Source: Pediococcus ethanolidurans (GTDB taxonomy: Bacteria > Bacillota > Bacilli > Lactobacillales > Lactobacillaceae). Taken from it: a DNA stretch of 64,000 nt. The stretch covers positions 91,587 through 155,586 of the forward strand of contig NZ_JQBY01000002.1 of NCBI RefSeq assembly GCF_001437405.1, written 5' to 3'. The notes beneath the pieces were generated by a model, which worked only from the letters and a program-made list of their open reading frames with translations, was not told the origin of the DNA and did no database searches. Below are positions 34,161-44,214 of this stretch, piece after piece; position 1 is the first letter of the stretch, and the number at the start of each line of letters is the position of its first letter. The translations under genes were made by a program, and so were the position numbers.

Positions 34161-35117
34161 TTAGATCAACGTCTTCAATCCCGCCTCAGTCGCTCGTTTT
34201 CGATAAGTATCTAACTCATCTTCACTCGCACGGACAAAATGCTGCGGCGTAATCTCCACCATCTGACGCTTCTTACCATCAAATTCTGGTGTTGAATCAT
34301 AAACCACCTGACGACGGTTTCGTTCAAACTCAGGATCCGGCTGTGGCACCGCCGAAACCAAACTCTCCGTATATAAATGCAGAGGATGATTATATACCTC
34401 TTCCGCAGGTCCAATTTCAAGCAACTTACCATAATGCATAACACCAATTCGATCACTAATATACTTAACCATTGACAAATCATGTGCAATAAACAAATAA
34501 GTTAAACCCTTTTGTTCCTGCAATTCCTTCATCAAGTTAACCACCTGCGCCTGAATAGATACATCCAAAGCGGAAATTGGTTCGTCAGCAATAATGAAAT
34601 CTGGTTGAACAGCCAACGCACGCGCAATTCCGATACGCTGACGCTGTCCACCTGAGAACTCATTTGGATAACGACTTGAGTGATCTCGGTTCAAACCAAC
34701 CGTTTCAAGTAAATCTTCAACTTGATTAGTCCGATCTTGATCATTCTTAGCTAAGTGATGAATATCAATTCCTTCAGCCACAATATCCTTAACCTTCATA
34801 CGGGGATTTAAGGAAGCATATGGATCCTGGAAAATCATCTGCATTTCACGACGGAAGGCCATCATGTCAGTTTTACTCTTCAATGAAGCAACATCACGCC
34901 CGTTAAACAGCACCTGACCGTCAGTTGGGTCAAGCAACCGAATAATTGCACGTCCGGTAGTGGTCTTTCCTGAACCAGATTCACCAACTAAACCGAAAGT
35001 TTCACCTTTATAAATATCAAAGGAAACATCATCAACGGCACGTACTTCATCTTTTTTTCCAACATTAAAGTATTGCTTTAAATGTTTTACTTCTAGAATT
35101 TTTTCTCGTGTATCCAT
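34161..35117 (-). CDS. oppF: Oligopeptide ABC transporter ATP-binding protein OppF (system 1)
   Basis: 318 residues. Walker A GESGSGKT at 45-52, signature SGGQRQRIGIARAL, Walker B FIIADEP, switch His in LFIAHDLSMV, and the C-terminal OppF/DppF extension with AVPQPDP. It hydrolyses ATP on the inner face to drive peptide import with OppD. Last gene of oppBCDF, 12 bp after oppD. Its stop codon touches hairpin element A3. Confidence 0.93.
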   Translation of the reverse strand: MDTREKILEVKHLKQYFNVGKKDEVRAVDDVSFDIYKGETFGLVGESGSGKTTTGRAIIRLLDPTDGQVLFNGRDVASLKSKTDMMAFRREMQMIFQDPYASLNPRMKVKDIVAEGIDIHHLAKNDQDRTNQVEDLLETVGLNRDHSSRYPNEFSGGQRQRIGIARALAVQPDFIIADEPISALDVSIQAQVVNLMKELQEQKGLTYLFIAHDLSMVKYISDRIGVMHYGKLLEIGPAEEVYNHPLHLYTESLVSAVPQPDPEFERNRRQVVYDSTPEFDGKKRQMVEITPQHFVRASEDELDTYRKRATEAGLKTLI

Positions 35118-35129
35118 GATTAGCCTCCT

Positions 35130-36257
35130 CTACTCACCAATTGCGTCATCATCGTCAGTTCCAAAACTCGTATTACCTGTGGAATGAATATGACCTTGAT
35201 TGATCGTACCTTCCTGTAAACGCTTCTTGTAAACTTCTTGACGACGTTTAATTTCTACTGGAGGCTCAACATGTGGTGCATCTGGATGTAAAAGCCAAGT
35301 TGCAGCATAGTGTGTATCCGAAACTTTGAAAAATGGTGGCTCTTTTTGTTCATCAATTTTCATTGCATATGGATTACGAGCAGCAAATGGATCTCCAGCT
35401 GGTGGGTCCAACAAATCTGGCGGTGTTCCTGGAATGGATTCCAGTTTACCTTTAGCTGTATCCAACGTAGGCATTGAATTCAACAGTCCCCATGTATAAG
35501 GATGTTGTGGATTATAAAAGATTTCATCAACCGTTCCGTATTCCACAATTTTTCCAGCATACATAACAGCCACCCGATCAGCCATTCCTGCAACAACACC
35601 CAAATCATGAGTAATAAAGATGATTGAAGTTGAGATTTTTTCTTGTAATTCTTTCATCAAATCCAAAATCTGAGCCTGAATGGTCACATCCAAAGCAGTC
35701 GTTGGTTCATCAGCAATTAGAATTTCTGGGTAACATACCAACGCAATCGCAATTACGATTCGTTGACGCATACCACCTGAAAATTGATGCGGATAATCAT
35801 TAATTCGTTCTTCAGCATTTGTGATACCGACTAATTTAAGCATTTCAAGAGCCTGCTTATTAGCCTTTTCACGACTATAACCCTTATGAATACGCAAAGG
35901 TTCAGCAATTTGCTTACCAATCCGCATCGTTGGATCCAAAGAAGTCATAGGATCCTGGAAAATTTCCGCAATATCTTTACCACGAATATCTTCCAACTGT
36001 TTTTGAGTCATTTTTAAAATATCTTTGCCACGAAACTTAACTGTTCCTTCAACAACTTCAGCATTGTTCGCTAACAATCCCATAACTGTTTTGGTTGTAA
36101 CAGTTTTACCAGAACCAGACTCGCCAACAATTGCTAATGTTTCTCCCTTTTTCAAATGGAAAGAAACGTCGCGAATCGCCTTAACCGTACCTGCATAGGT
36201 GTGGAAGTCAATGGTTAAGTCTTTTACTTCCAGAATGTTTTCTTCTGCATTTTCCAT
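35130..36257 (-). CDS. oppD: Oligopeptide ABC transporter ATP-binding protein OppD (system 1)
   Basis: 375 residues. Walker A GESGSGKT at 45-52, signature [14 protein letters not shown] and Walker [13 protein letters not shown], followed by the long OppD C-terminal region with GTPPDLLDPPAGDPFAARN. Members of this group often bind an Fe-S cluster there through cysteines, which are absent here. It pairs with OppF. There is a 12-bp gap to oppC. Confidence 0.93.
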   Translation of the reverse strand: MENAEENILEVKDLTIDFHTYAGTVKAIRDVSFHLKKGETLAIVGESGSGKTVTTKTVMGLLANNAEVVEGTVKFRGKDILKMTQKQLEDIRGKDIAEIFQDPMTSLDPTMRIGKQIAEPLRIHKGYSREKANKQALEMLKLVGITNAEERINDYPHQFSGGMRQRIVIAIALVCYPEILIADEPTTALDVTIQAQILDLMKELQEKISTSIIFITHDLGVVAGMADRVAVMYAGKIVEYGTVDEIFYNPQHPYTWGLLNSMPTLDTAKGKLESIPGTPPDLLDPPAGDPFAARNPYAMKIDEQKEPPFFKVSDTHYAATWLLHPDAPHVEPPVEIKRRQEVYKKRLQEGTINQGHIHSTGNTSFGTDDDDAIGE

Positions 36258-36269
36258 TGTATCTTCCTC

Positions 36270-37292
36270 CTATCTACGAGCTGTCCGAGGGTCAAACGCA
36301 TCACGCAAGCCATCGGCGAGAATATTGAATGCAATCATGATAATTGAAAGCATAATTGCGGGGTACCACATTTGATATGGTAAGAATTGAAAGTTCTTCT
36401 GTCCATCACTAATCAATGTTCCTAGTGAAGCTGTTGGTGCTTGAATACCAATTCCGATATAACTCAAGAATGCTTCGAAGAAAATTGCTGATGGAATAGT
36501 GAACATCGTTTGAATAATAATGACACTTGAAAGGTTAGGCAATAAATGTTTAACAGCAATCTTAAACGTTGATTCACCCAACGTTCTAGCTGCTAAAACA
36601 TACTCCTGTGATTTCAATTGTAGTGTTTGAGCACGCGTTAGTCGCGCCATCGTGGTCCAGCCGTTAAAGGCGATTGCCAAGATAATTGGTAACATACCAC
36701 CTTTTAAGATCAGCATTAACAAGACCATGATAACGATATTTGGAACAGATGAAATAACTTCAATAATCCGTTGAAGGATAATATCCGTTATCCCACCTTT
36801 CCAAGCCGAAATAACCCCGTACCCGACACCTACGATTAAATCAATCAAGGTGGCAAATAAACCAATTAATAAGGAAACCAAAGTTCCTCGTAAAATACGT
36901 TGTGCAAGTGAACGACCCAAATAGTCAGTTCCCAAAGTATAATGCACTTTACTTGGCACATGGTTTTGTTTATATGCATCAACTCGTTTGCCGGCAACCA
37001 CAGAGGTACCATTAAATCCATTGATATTCACACCAGGAATTTTTGGTGGTAAATTAGCATAGTTTGGATTTGAAGTATTTGGGTGTGAAGCTGTTATAGG
37101 TGATGTAAAAGCAATCAAACCAATAACAACCAAGATCCATAAACAAACATAAGAAGCCTTGTTTTGACGTAACCGTCGCCAAGCATCCTGGATAAATGTC
37201 CGGGAAGGTGCAACGATTTTTTCGTCGTCTAATTCATCTTTTTTAGAAACCGGCTCAAAAGCGTCCGGTGCTAACTTCATTTTTTCTTCCAT
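36270..37292 (-). CDS. oppC: Oligopeptide ABC transporter permease OppC (system 1)
   Basis: 340 residues, with an N-terminal cytoplasmic tail, a first transmembrane helix near residues 45-65, a large extracellular loop, and then five helices of the BPD_transp_1 domain. The EAA loop that contacts the ATPases is around AARTLGESTFKIAVKHLLPN. It forms the pore with OppB, whose stop codon lies 4 bp upstream of this start. Confidence 0.92.
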   Translation of the reverse strand: MEEKMKLAPDAFEPVSKKDELDDEKIVAPSRTFIQDAWRRLRQNKASYVCLWILVVIGLIAFTSPITASHPNTSNPNYANLPPKIPGVNINGFNGTSVVAGKRVDAYKQNHVPSKVHYTLGTDYLGRSLAQRILRGTLVSLLIGLFATLIDLIVGVGYGVISAWKGGITDIILQRIIEVISSVPNIVIMVLLMLILKGGMLPIILAIAFNGWTTMARLTRAQTLQLKSQEYVLAARTLGESTFKIAVKHLLPNLSSVIIIQTMFTIPSAIFFEAFLSYIGIGIQAPTASLGTLISDGQKNFQFLPYQMWYPAIMLSIIMIAFNILADGLRDAFDPRTARR

Positions 37293-37296
37293 TTAT

Positions 37297-38226
37297 TTAC
37301 CCCTCTTTCCCAGCAATTCGGATACGTGGATCAATAATTCCGTAAACTAAATCGGTTAACAACAACATTGCACATAGTAAAGCAGAGTACAACATAGTGA
37401 CACCCATGATAGTTGGATAATCGTTTACCAAGATTGACTTAACAAATTGTTCACCAATTCCTGGTACTGAGAAGATGTTTTCAACAACCATAGAACCAGT
37501 CATAATAGCCGCCGTTAAAGGTCCAATAACTGTTACTAACGGAATTAAACTATTACGCAGCGCATGGTGCCAGACGATTCCGATTCTGCTCAATCCCTTG
37601 GCCCTAGCAAGTTCGATATAGTCGCTCCCCAAAACATCGACCATTTCTGTTCGAACAAATCGAGATGTTTCCGCAAATGGTGAAGCAGCTAATGCAAGTG
37701 TTGGTAACACTGTGTATGAAAAGCCGCCCCAATCAGCAATTGGGAACAATTGTAATTTAAGTCCCAAATAATACTGAAGTAAAATAGCAAGTACGAAACT
37801 GGGAATAGAAATTCCTAAAATTGAAATAAATGTTGAAGTTCCATCAACCCAAGTGTTTTTACGAATAGCACTTAAAGAGCCAACAATAATTCCAACAACA
37901 ACGCCGACAATCATAGCTTGACCACCTAATTGTAATGATGGTCCAATTCGACTTGAGATTAAATAAGATACAGGTTGATCACTAAATTGGAATGAAAGTC
38001 CAAAATTACCGTGTGCTGCATCCACAATATAACTTACATATTGCTGCCAAACTGGTTTATTCAAACCATAATGCTCATAGATTACTTTGATTTGCTGTGG
38101 TGTTAGTTTTGCCTGGTTATTCAACGGTGTTCCGGGCATCAACTTCATTAAGAAGAAGGTGATACTTGCAATCAAGAATAGCGTTAATGCCAGATAAAAG
38201 ATTCGTCTTACTAAATATCTTGCCAT
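37297..38226 (-). CDS. oppB: Oligopeptide ABC transporter permease OppB (system 1)
   Basis: 309 residues with six transmembrane helices. The N-terminus (RYLVRRIFYLALTLFLIASI) and TPLNNQAKLTPQQ loop are typical of OppB, and the EAA region is ELARAKGLSRIGIVWHHALR. It lies about 125 bp downstream of oppA1; a stem-loop without T-run between them may lower expression relative to the binding protein. Confidence 0.92.
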   Translation of the reverse strand: MARYLVRRIFYLALTLFLIASITFFLMKLMPGTPLNNQAKLTPQQIKVIYEHYGLNKPVWQQYVSYIVDAAHGNFGLSFQFSDQPVSYLISSRIGPSLQLGGQAMIVGVVVGIIVGSLSAIRKNTWVDGTSTFISILGISIPSFVLAILLQYYLGLKLQLFPIADWGGFSYTVLPTLALAASPFAETSRFVRTEMVDVLGSDYIELARAKGLSRIGIVWHHALRNSLIPLVTVIGPLTAAIMTGSMVVENIFSVPGIGEQFVKSILVNDYPTIMGVTMLYSALLCAMLLLTDLVYGIIDPRIRIAGKEG

Positions 38227-38277
38227 TTATATTCCTCCCTATCTTTCTTTACCTCAAGCCAACATTGCCTTTATAAC

Positions 38278-38318
38278 AAAGGGGTAAGAGCCAGCAGTTA
38301 CGCGAACCCTTACCCTTC
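38278..38318 (-). other. Intercistronic hairpin between oppA1 and oppB
   Basis: AAGGGGTAAG pairs with CTTACCCTT around a GC-rich loop. On the minus strand no T-run follows, so it looks like a message-stabilising or processing hairpin and not a terminator. This would explain a high ratio of binding protein to transporter. Confidence 0.5.
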
Positions 38319-38351
38319 TGTCCAAAAAATTAACGCTTAATTAATGGAACA

Positions 38352-39980
38352 TTATTTTGTCAGATACAAACTCTTATAGTCAAAGTTAACGCCAGCAGTG
38401 TTATAAACAACACCCTTTAACTTAGAGCTCCAAAGTTGTGATTGTGCTTGCTGGAAGACTGGTGCAACTCCCTGTTCGTTCATCAAAATCTTTTCAGCTT
38501 GAACCATGTCATCCCAACGCTTTTGAGGATTTGTGGCATCCGTTGTATTAGAAGCTTTAATCAACTTGTCATACTGTTTATTGCTAAATCCACCATTATT
38601 CTGTGCATTTCCTGTAACAAATAATTGTAAGAAGGAAATTGGATCAGAGAAATCGGCACCCCAAGCAGAAAGGACAACGTCGAACTTACCATCAGATGAG
38701 TTAGTTAAACGTGTCTTAAATGGAACGTTTTGAAGACTAACCTTAACATTTGGAATCTTTTCGATTTGTGACTGTAAGAACTCTGTGATTTGCTTTGTTG
38801 AAGCTGTATCATCACCAAGAAGTGTAAATGATAGGCTTGATTTGCCCTCTTCTTTAAGTCCTTCAGCCATTAACTTCTTGGCCTCTGTCAAATTCTGGGT
38901 AACTGCTGATTTAACTTCTGCTTCTGAAGCAAAGTCTTCGCCAGTCTTAGGATTGCTTGCTAAACCAGTTGAAACAAGTCCCTTAGGATTACCAGAACCA
39001 TCAGCTAAAACTTTACCAGTCAATTGTTTACGATTAATTGCTAATGAAATAGCTTTACGAATTTTAGCATTGCGGAAAACTTTTTGTTTCTTCATATTGT
39101 ATTGCAGATAGAACATAGAAGACTGTTTCCGTAAAATGTAATCCTTGTTGTTCTTGTATTGTGCAACTTGGTTACCAGTAATATTAGCGACATCAAGTTT
39201 TTTACTATTGTAAAGATTCAAGCCAGTACTTGCATCTTTAACAACCTGATACTTAATGGTATCCATCTTGACGTTCTTTTTATCCCAGTAATTGTTGTTC
39301 TTAACAAGCTTCCAACTTAAGTTAGTACCTGTCCAACCAGTTTGCTTGTATGGTCCATTATAAACAAGCTTATCAGATGCGGTTCCGTACTTAGAACCAT
39401 ACTTTTCAACAACTTTTTGATCTTGTGGGAAGAATGTTGGGAAGCCCATTAATAACTTGAAGTAAGCAATCGGACGATCGAGCGTAACAACTAGTTTGTA
39501 GTTACCATCGGCCTTAATTCCTAACGTCTTATAATTAGCTTTCCCAGCAGCAATCTTGTCAGCATTCTTAATACCTGAGAATAAGTAAGCATATTCAGAA
39601 GCTGTCTTTGGATTAACAGTCCGTTGCCATGCATAAACGAAATCTTTGGCCGTAACAGCATCACCATTACTCCATTTAGCATTTTTACGAAGTGTAAAGG
39701 TCCAAGTTTTACCATCTTTGGATTCCTTTGTACTTGTAGCAAGGGCATTCTTGACTTTACTCTTAGCACCTAAACGATAAAGTCCTTCTTGCGTGTTACC
39801 TAATTGGGTAAAACCAACAACATCGGTAACCTTCGACTGATCCATCGTAGCAATCTCAGCACTTTCTTCAAAGTTAACTGATTCTTTTGACGAACTACTA
39901 TTCTTGGACCCACATGCAGCCAAAACAAATGTTGAAGCTAGCGCGACCGCTCCAACCTTCACTGCTGATCTGACATTCAT
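38352..39980 (-). CDS. oppA: Oligopeptide-binding lipoprotein OppA1
   Basis: 542 residues. Signal peptide with lipobox LAAC (Cys23), then the SBP_bac_5 domain (residues about 70-460). Typical pieces are TFTLRKNAKWSNGDAVTAKDFVYAWQRTV and YNGPYKQTGW. It is lipid-anchored outside the membrane and delivers peptides to OppBC. It is directly upstream of oppBCDF, and two close paralogues precede it. A promoter TTGAAT-17-TATAAT lies at 40056-40084. Confidence 0.93.
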   Translation of the reverse strand: MNVRSAVKVGAVALASTFVLAACGSKNSSSSKESVNFEESAEIATMDQSKVTDVVGFTQLGNTQEGLYRLGAKSKVKNALATSTKESKDGKTWTFTLRKNAKWSNGDAVTAKDFVYAWQRTVNPKTASEYAYLFSGIKNADKIAAGKANYKTLGIKADGNYKLVVTLDRPIAYFKLLMGFPTFFPQDQKVVEKYGSKYGTASDKLVYNGPYKQTGWTGTNLSWKLVKNNNYWDKKNVKMDTIKYQVVKDASTGLNLYNSKKLDVANITGNQVAQYKNNKDYILRKQSSMFYLQYNMKKQKVFRNAKIRKAISLAINRKQLTGKVLADGSGNPKGLVSTGLASNPKTGEDFASEAEVKSAVTQNLTEAKKLMAEGLKEEGKSSLSFTLLGDDTASTKQITEFLQSQIEKIPNVKVSLQNVPFKTRLTNSSDGKFDVVLSAWGADFSDPISFLQLFVTGNAQNNGGFSNKQYDKLIKASNTTDATNPQKRWDDMVQAEKILMNEQGVAPVFQQAQSQLWSSKLKGVVYNTAGVNFDYKSLYLTK

Positions 39981-40348
39981 AATTATTTTTCCAACCCCTT
40001 TGTGAAATCTTAACTGATTTCATCATTATGTACTTTCTTAACAAAAGTTGTTCTTATTATATATTAGAAGAAGATTAAATTCAATCGCTTGTTCTAATTA
40101 TATCAAGATTTTAGCACTACTTTGTTAATACTCACACTTTACGAGGCACCGTCGTTATTGAATGTATGCGTTTTTTATTACATTTTTAAAATTGCTCATT
40201 TTTAGCTCATGTAATTGACCGTATAAACTTAATTTTCGACGATTATAATCATCTAATTCTTAGAGAGATCACATTTGAAAAAATAGAGAGATGAGCAACA
40301 ACATAAATGCTCTTCTCTCTAAGATTTCAATTAAATTTTCACTTCAGT
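39981..40348 (-). promoter_or_regulatory. oppA1 promoter region and oppA2 terminator
   Basis: The 368-bp gap holds the oppA1 promoter (-35 TTGAAT at 40079-40084, -10 TATAAT at 40056-40061, 17-bp spacer) and the oppA2 terminator hairpin at 40283-40321 (TAGAGAGA/TCTCTCTA arms). The 75-nt leader of oppA1 shows no strong fold. Nothing else is supported here. Confidence 0.65.
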
Positions 40349-41986
40349 CTATTTTTCTAAATAAAGACCAGAGTAATCAAAGTTAACACCCGAAGTATTG
40401 TAAACTTCACCCTTCAACTTAGTGTTCCACAATTGTGAAGCAGCTTGTTGATAAAGTGGTACGATACCTTGTTCTTGCATTAAGATCTTTTCAGCCTTAA
40501 CCAAGTCATTCCAACGTTTTTGTGTGTTGTTAGCATCGGTTGTGTTTGAAGCCTTGATTAACTTGTCGTATTCCTTGTTACTCCAACTTCCGTTATTGTT
40601 TGAGTTACCAGTAACGAAGAGTTGTAAGAAGGAAATTGGATCAGCGAAATCAGCGCCCCAACCAGTAACAACGGCATCAAACTTACCATTAGTTGAGTTA
40701 GTCAAACGAGTCTTAAATGGAATGTTTTGAACAGTAACCTTGACGTTGCTACCCAATTTTTCGATTTGTGATTGTAAGAATTCGTTTGTTGACTTACCAG
40801 CTGGTGTATCATCAGCCATCAAAGTAAATTTAAGGCTTGTCATACCCTCTTCTTTCAAGCCTTCTTTTAATAACTTCTTAGCTTGAGTCAAGTTTTGGGT
40901 AACTGCTGATTTAACTTCTGCTTCTTTAGCAAAGTCTTTACCAGTTTTAGGATTTTCTGCTAATCCAGCAGAGACATAGCCAAGCGGATTCTGAGAACCA
41001 TCTGCAAGAACTTTACCAGTCAACTGATTACGATCGATTGACATTGAAATTGCTTGACGAATCTTCTTGTTTTGGAAATACTTGTCTTTCTTTTCATTCA
41101 ACTGTAGGTAGAATGTAGAAGCTTCTTTACGTAACTTGTATGCCTTGTTGTTCTTATACTGAGCAACTTGGCTACCAGTAATGGTTGTCACATCAAGTTT
41201 CTTACTATTATATAGGTTTAATGCAGTAGATGAGTCCTTAACTACTTGATAGTTAATTGTATCCATCTTGATATTCTTCTTATTCCAGTAATCTTTGTTC
41301 TTAACTAACTTCCACTTCAAGTTAGTTCCAGTCCAACCAACTGACTTGTATGGTCCGTTATAAACCAACTTGTTAGAAGCCGTTCCGTATTTAGAACCAT
41401 ACTTTTCAACTGCTTTTTGGTTTTGTGGGAAGAAGAGTGCAAATCCCATTAACAACTTAAAGTAAGGAACTGGACGATCCAAAGTAACGACTAACTTGTA
41501 ATTACCTTCAGCCTTAACTCCCAATTGCTTGTAGTTAACTTTTCCAGCCGAGATCTTGTCAGCATTCTTAATTCCTGAGAACAAGTATGCATATTCAGAA
41601 GCTGTCTTAGGATTTACAGTACGTTGCCAAGAATAAACAAAATCTTTAGCGGTTACTTTGTCGCCGTTACTCCATTTAGCATTCTTACGTAAAGTGAATG
41701 TATAAGTTTTCTTATCCTTTGAAACAACAGTCTTGGTTGCCAAAGCATTATGCACTGAACTGTTTTTACCTAAGCGATAAAGACCTTCCTCAGTATTAGC
41801 TAACTGAGTTAAACCAATTGTGTCTGTTACCTTTGAGGTATCCATAGTAGGAATTTCAGAAGCCACCATAAAATTAACGGATTGTTTCTTCGAGCTACTA
41901 CTGCTATTGCTTGAACCACACGCAGCTAGTACAAATGTTGAGGCTAACGCGACAGCGCCAAGCTTAACTGCTGATTTGACTTTCAT
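40349..41986 (-). CDS. oppA: Oligopeptide-binding lipoprotein OppA2
   Basis: 545 residues, highly similar to OppA1 and OppA3 across the whole length. Lipobox LAAC followed by a Ser-rich linker. It has its own promoter (TTGTAT at 42067-42072, TAAGAT at 42044-42049, 17-bp spacer) and terminator. It probably shares the OppBCDF core with OppA1; the three copies may differ in peptide preference. Confidence 0.92.
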   Translation of the reverse strand: MKVKSAVKLGAVALASTFVLAACGSSNSSSSSKKQSVNFMVASEIPTMDTSKVTDTIGLTQLANTEEGLYRLGKNSSVHNALATKTVVSKDKKTYTFTLRKNAKWSNGDKVTAKDFVYSWQRTVNPKTASEYAYLFSGIKNADKISAGKVNYKQLGVKAEGNYKLVVTLDRPVPYFKLLMGFALFFPQNQKAVEKYGSKYGTASNKLVYNGPYKSVGWTGTNLKWKLVKNKDYWNKKNIKMDTINYQVVKDSSTALNLYNSKKLDVTTITGSQVAQYKNNKAYKLRKEASTFYLQLNEKKDKYFQNKKIRQAISMSIDRNQLTGKVLADGSQNPLGYVSAGLAENPKTGKDFAKEAEVKSAVTQNLTQAKKLLKEGLKEEGMTSLKFTLMADDTPAGKSTNEFLQSQIEKLGSNVKVTVQNIPFKTRLTNSTNGKFDAVVTGWGADFADPISFLQLFVTGNSNNNGSWSNKEYDKLIKASNTTDANNTQKRWNDLVKAEKILMQEQGIVPLYQQAASQLWNTKLKGEVYNTSGVNFDYSGLYLEK

Positions 41987-42207
41987 AACTTACAACTCCA
42001 TTTCCTTTTTGTCCTGTTTTTACTCTTTTTAAAAGCTGATATCATCTTACATTAAATTAAGATTAAATACAATAGAAAAACTTATTTTATTTTAATATTT
42101 CATCTGTTTTTTAAAAAAAAATTATCTAAAAAGTCGTGTGTGCCCGTGTTTAATATAAAAATAAGTAATTAATAAGTTCTAATTTATTTTAATTTAATTC
42201 ACATAAA

Positions 42208-42240
42208 AAAAGATATCGAACTTTATATTCGATATCTTTT
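42208..42240 (-). terminator. Terminator of oppA3
   Basis: A 13-bp perfect stem AAAAGATATCGAA/TTCGATATCTTTT with a 7-nt loop, 20 nt after the oppA3 stop codon. Confidence 0.85.
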
Positions 42241-42260
42241 GTGTGAAAATAATGATTCAA

Positions 42261-43889
42261 TTATTTTGTAAGGTTGAGTTTTGAATAATCGTACTCATTA
42301 CCAGCAGTGTTATAAACCACACCCTTCAGTTTTGTATTCCAAAGTTGTGAAGTTGCTTGTTGATAAAGAGGTACAATTCCTTGATCATTCATAAGAATCT
42401 TTTCTGCCTTAACCATGTCATTCCAACGTTTTTGTGGATGAGTAGCATCAGTAGTATTAGACTTCTTGATCAAAGCATCATATTCTTTACTACTGTAACC
42501 CCCATTGTTCTGTGCATTACCTGTGACAAAGAGTTGTAAGAATGAAATTGGATCTGAGAAGTCAGCACCCCAGCCAGAAACAACAGCATCAAACTTACCA
42601 TTACTTGAATCTGTTAAACGTGTCTTAAATGGAATGTTTTGAACGGTAACCTTAACGTTACTGCCTAATTTTTCAATTTGTGACTGTAAGAATTCATTTG
42701 TGGCTTTTCCTGCAGTTGTATCATCAGCCATCAAGGTGAACTTCAAACTGGTCAATCCTTCTTCTTTCAATCCTTCTTTCAAAAGCTTTTTAGCTTCAGT
42801 TAAGTTTTGAGTTGAAGCAGATTTTACTGCTGATTCTTTAGCAAAATCTTCACCGGTTGAAGGATTCTTAGCTAAACCGTTTGAAACGAGTCCACTCACA
42901 TTTTGTGAACCATCGGCTAAGACTTTTCCAGTCAACTGACTTCGATCAATTGACATTGAGATTGCTTGACGAATCTTCTTATTCTTGAAGATCTTTCTCT
43001 TCTCATTTAATTGTAGATAGAAGGTTGAAGCTTCTTTACGTAATACATAAGCTTTGTTGTTCTTGTATTGCGCAACCTGCGTACCACTAATAGTGGTTAC
43101 ATCGAGTTTCTTACTATTATATAAGTTTAAAGCTGTTGATGAATCCTTTACAACCTGATACTTAATCGTATTCATCTTAACGTTCTTCTTATTCCAATAC
43201 TCAGGGTTCTTAACTAACTTCCAGCTTAAGTTAGTTCCTTTCCATCCAACCTGTTTGTAAGGACCGTTATAAACCAGTTTGTTTGAAGCTGTTCCATATT
43301 TAGATCCGTACTTTTCAACCGCTTTTTGATCTTGTGGGAAGAATACTGAGAAGCCCATTAACAACTTGAAGTATGGAATTGGACGATCAAGTGTTACTGT
43401 CAACTTATAGTTGCCATCGGCCTTAATTCCAAGTTTCTTATAGTTAACTTTTCCTGCCATGATTTGATCCGCGTTTTTGACTCCTGAAAATAGGTATGCA
43501 TATTCAGAAGCTGTCTTTGGATTAACAGTCCGTTGCCAAGAATAAACAAAGTCTTTGGCGGTCACCTTATCACCATTACTCCATTTAGCCCCTTTACGAA
43601 TGGTAAAGGTCCATGTTTTACCATCTTTTGACTCTTTGGTGCTAGTAGCTAAAGCATTATGTACTGAACTGTTCTTACCTAATCTATACAAACCTTCCTC
43701 GGTGTTTGATAATTGGGTCATGCTGACCACATCATCGGCCTTAGAGGTATCCATAGTGGAAATTTCAGCTGACTCCATAAAATTAACTGATTGTTTCTTT
43801 GCTGAACTGCTCTTAGCCCCACATGCGGCCAGGACAAATGTGGAAGCCAACGCAACTGCGCTCAATTTTACGACTGATTTTACTTTCAT
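42261..43889 (-). CDS. oppA: Oligopeptide-binding lipoprotein OppA3
   Basis: 542 residues from the ATG at 43889 (a purine-rich site precedes it; the frame is open 8 codons further). Lipobox LAAC, then the SBP_bac_5 domain. Closest to OppA2. Own promoter: TTGTAT (43975-43980) and TATAAT (43952-43957), 17-bp spacer. The spacer pattern of pyrimidine-rich sequence after TTGTAT resembles those of oppA1 and oppA2, so the three are likely co-regulated. Confidence 0.92.
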   Translation of the reverse strand: MKVKSVVKLSAVALASTFVLAACGAKSSSAKKQSVNFMESAEISTMDTSKADDVVSMTQLSNTEEGLYRLGKNSSVHNALATSTKESKDGKTWTFTIRKGAKWSNGDKVTAKDFVYSWQRTVNPKTASEYAYLFSGVKNADQIMAGKVNYKKLGIKADGNYKLTVTLDRPIPYFKLLMGFSVFFPQDQKAVEKYGSKYGTASNKLVYNGPYKQVGWKGTNLSWKLVKNPEYWNKKNVKMNTIKYQVVKDSSTALNLYNSKKLDVTTISGTQVAQYKNNKAYVLRKEASTFYLQLNEKRKIFKNKKIRQAISMSIDRSQLTGKVLADGSQNVSGLVSNGLAKNPSTGEDFAKESAVKSASTQNLTEAKKLLKEGLKEEGLTSLKFTLMADDTTAGKATNEFLQSQIEKLGSNVKVTVQNIPFKTRLTDSSNGKFDAVVSGWGADFSDPISFLQLFVTGNAQNNGGYSSKEYDALIKKSNTTDATHPQKRWNDMVKAEKILMNDQGIVPLYQQATSQLWNTKLKGVVYNTAGNEYDYSKLNLTK

Positions 43890-44214
43890 AAAATTCATCT
43901 TTCTTTCTAGCATTTATGCTGTTTTTAGTGCTCTTTTTTAAAAGCGACTTCATTATAGGTTAAAGAAAAATGAAATACAATATTAAATACTAATTTATTT
44001 TTAATGTTGACAAATGCTTTTAAGCCAAAAAGCCCTTACATTCGTTTAATACTAGCGTTTGGTTTCATAATGTTACAAAAATAATATTTTTAATGATAAT
44101 CTCATTAATAAGAATATAAGTTGTTTGTTATTTCATTACTAACAATGCTGATTAATCTATGAAAACGTACACCTATGCTATACTGGAGGCATTAAAGAAT
44201 TCGAGGTGTTCATT
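43890..44214. promoter_or_regulatory. Divergent promoter region of oppA3 and hflX
   Basis: On the minus strand is the oppA3 promoter at 43952-43980. On the plus strand an extended -10, TGCTATACT (44176-44184), lies 30 nt before the hflX start, with only a weak -35. I see no regulatory repeat in the remaining sequence. Confidence 0.55.
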
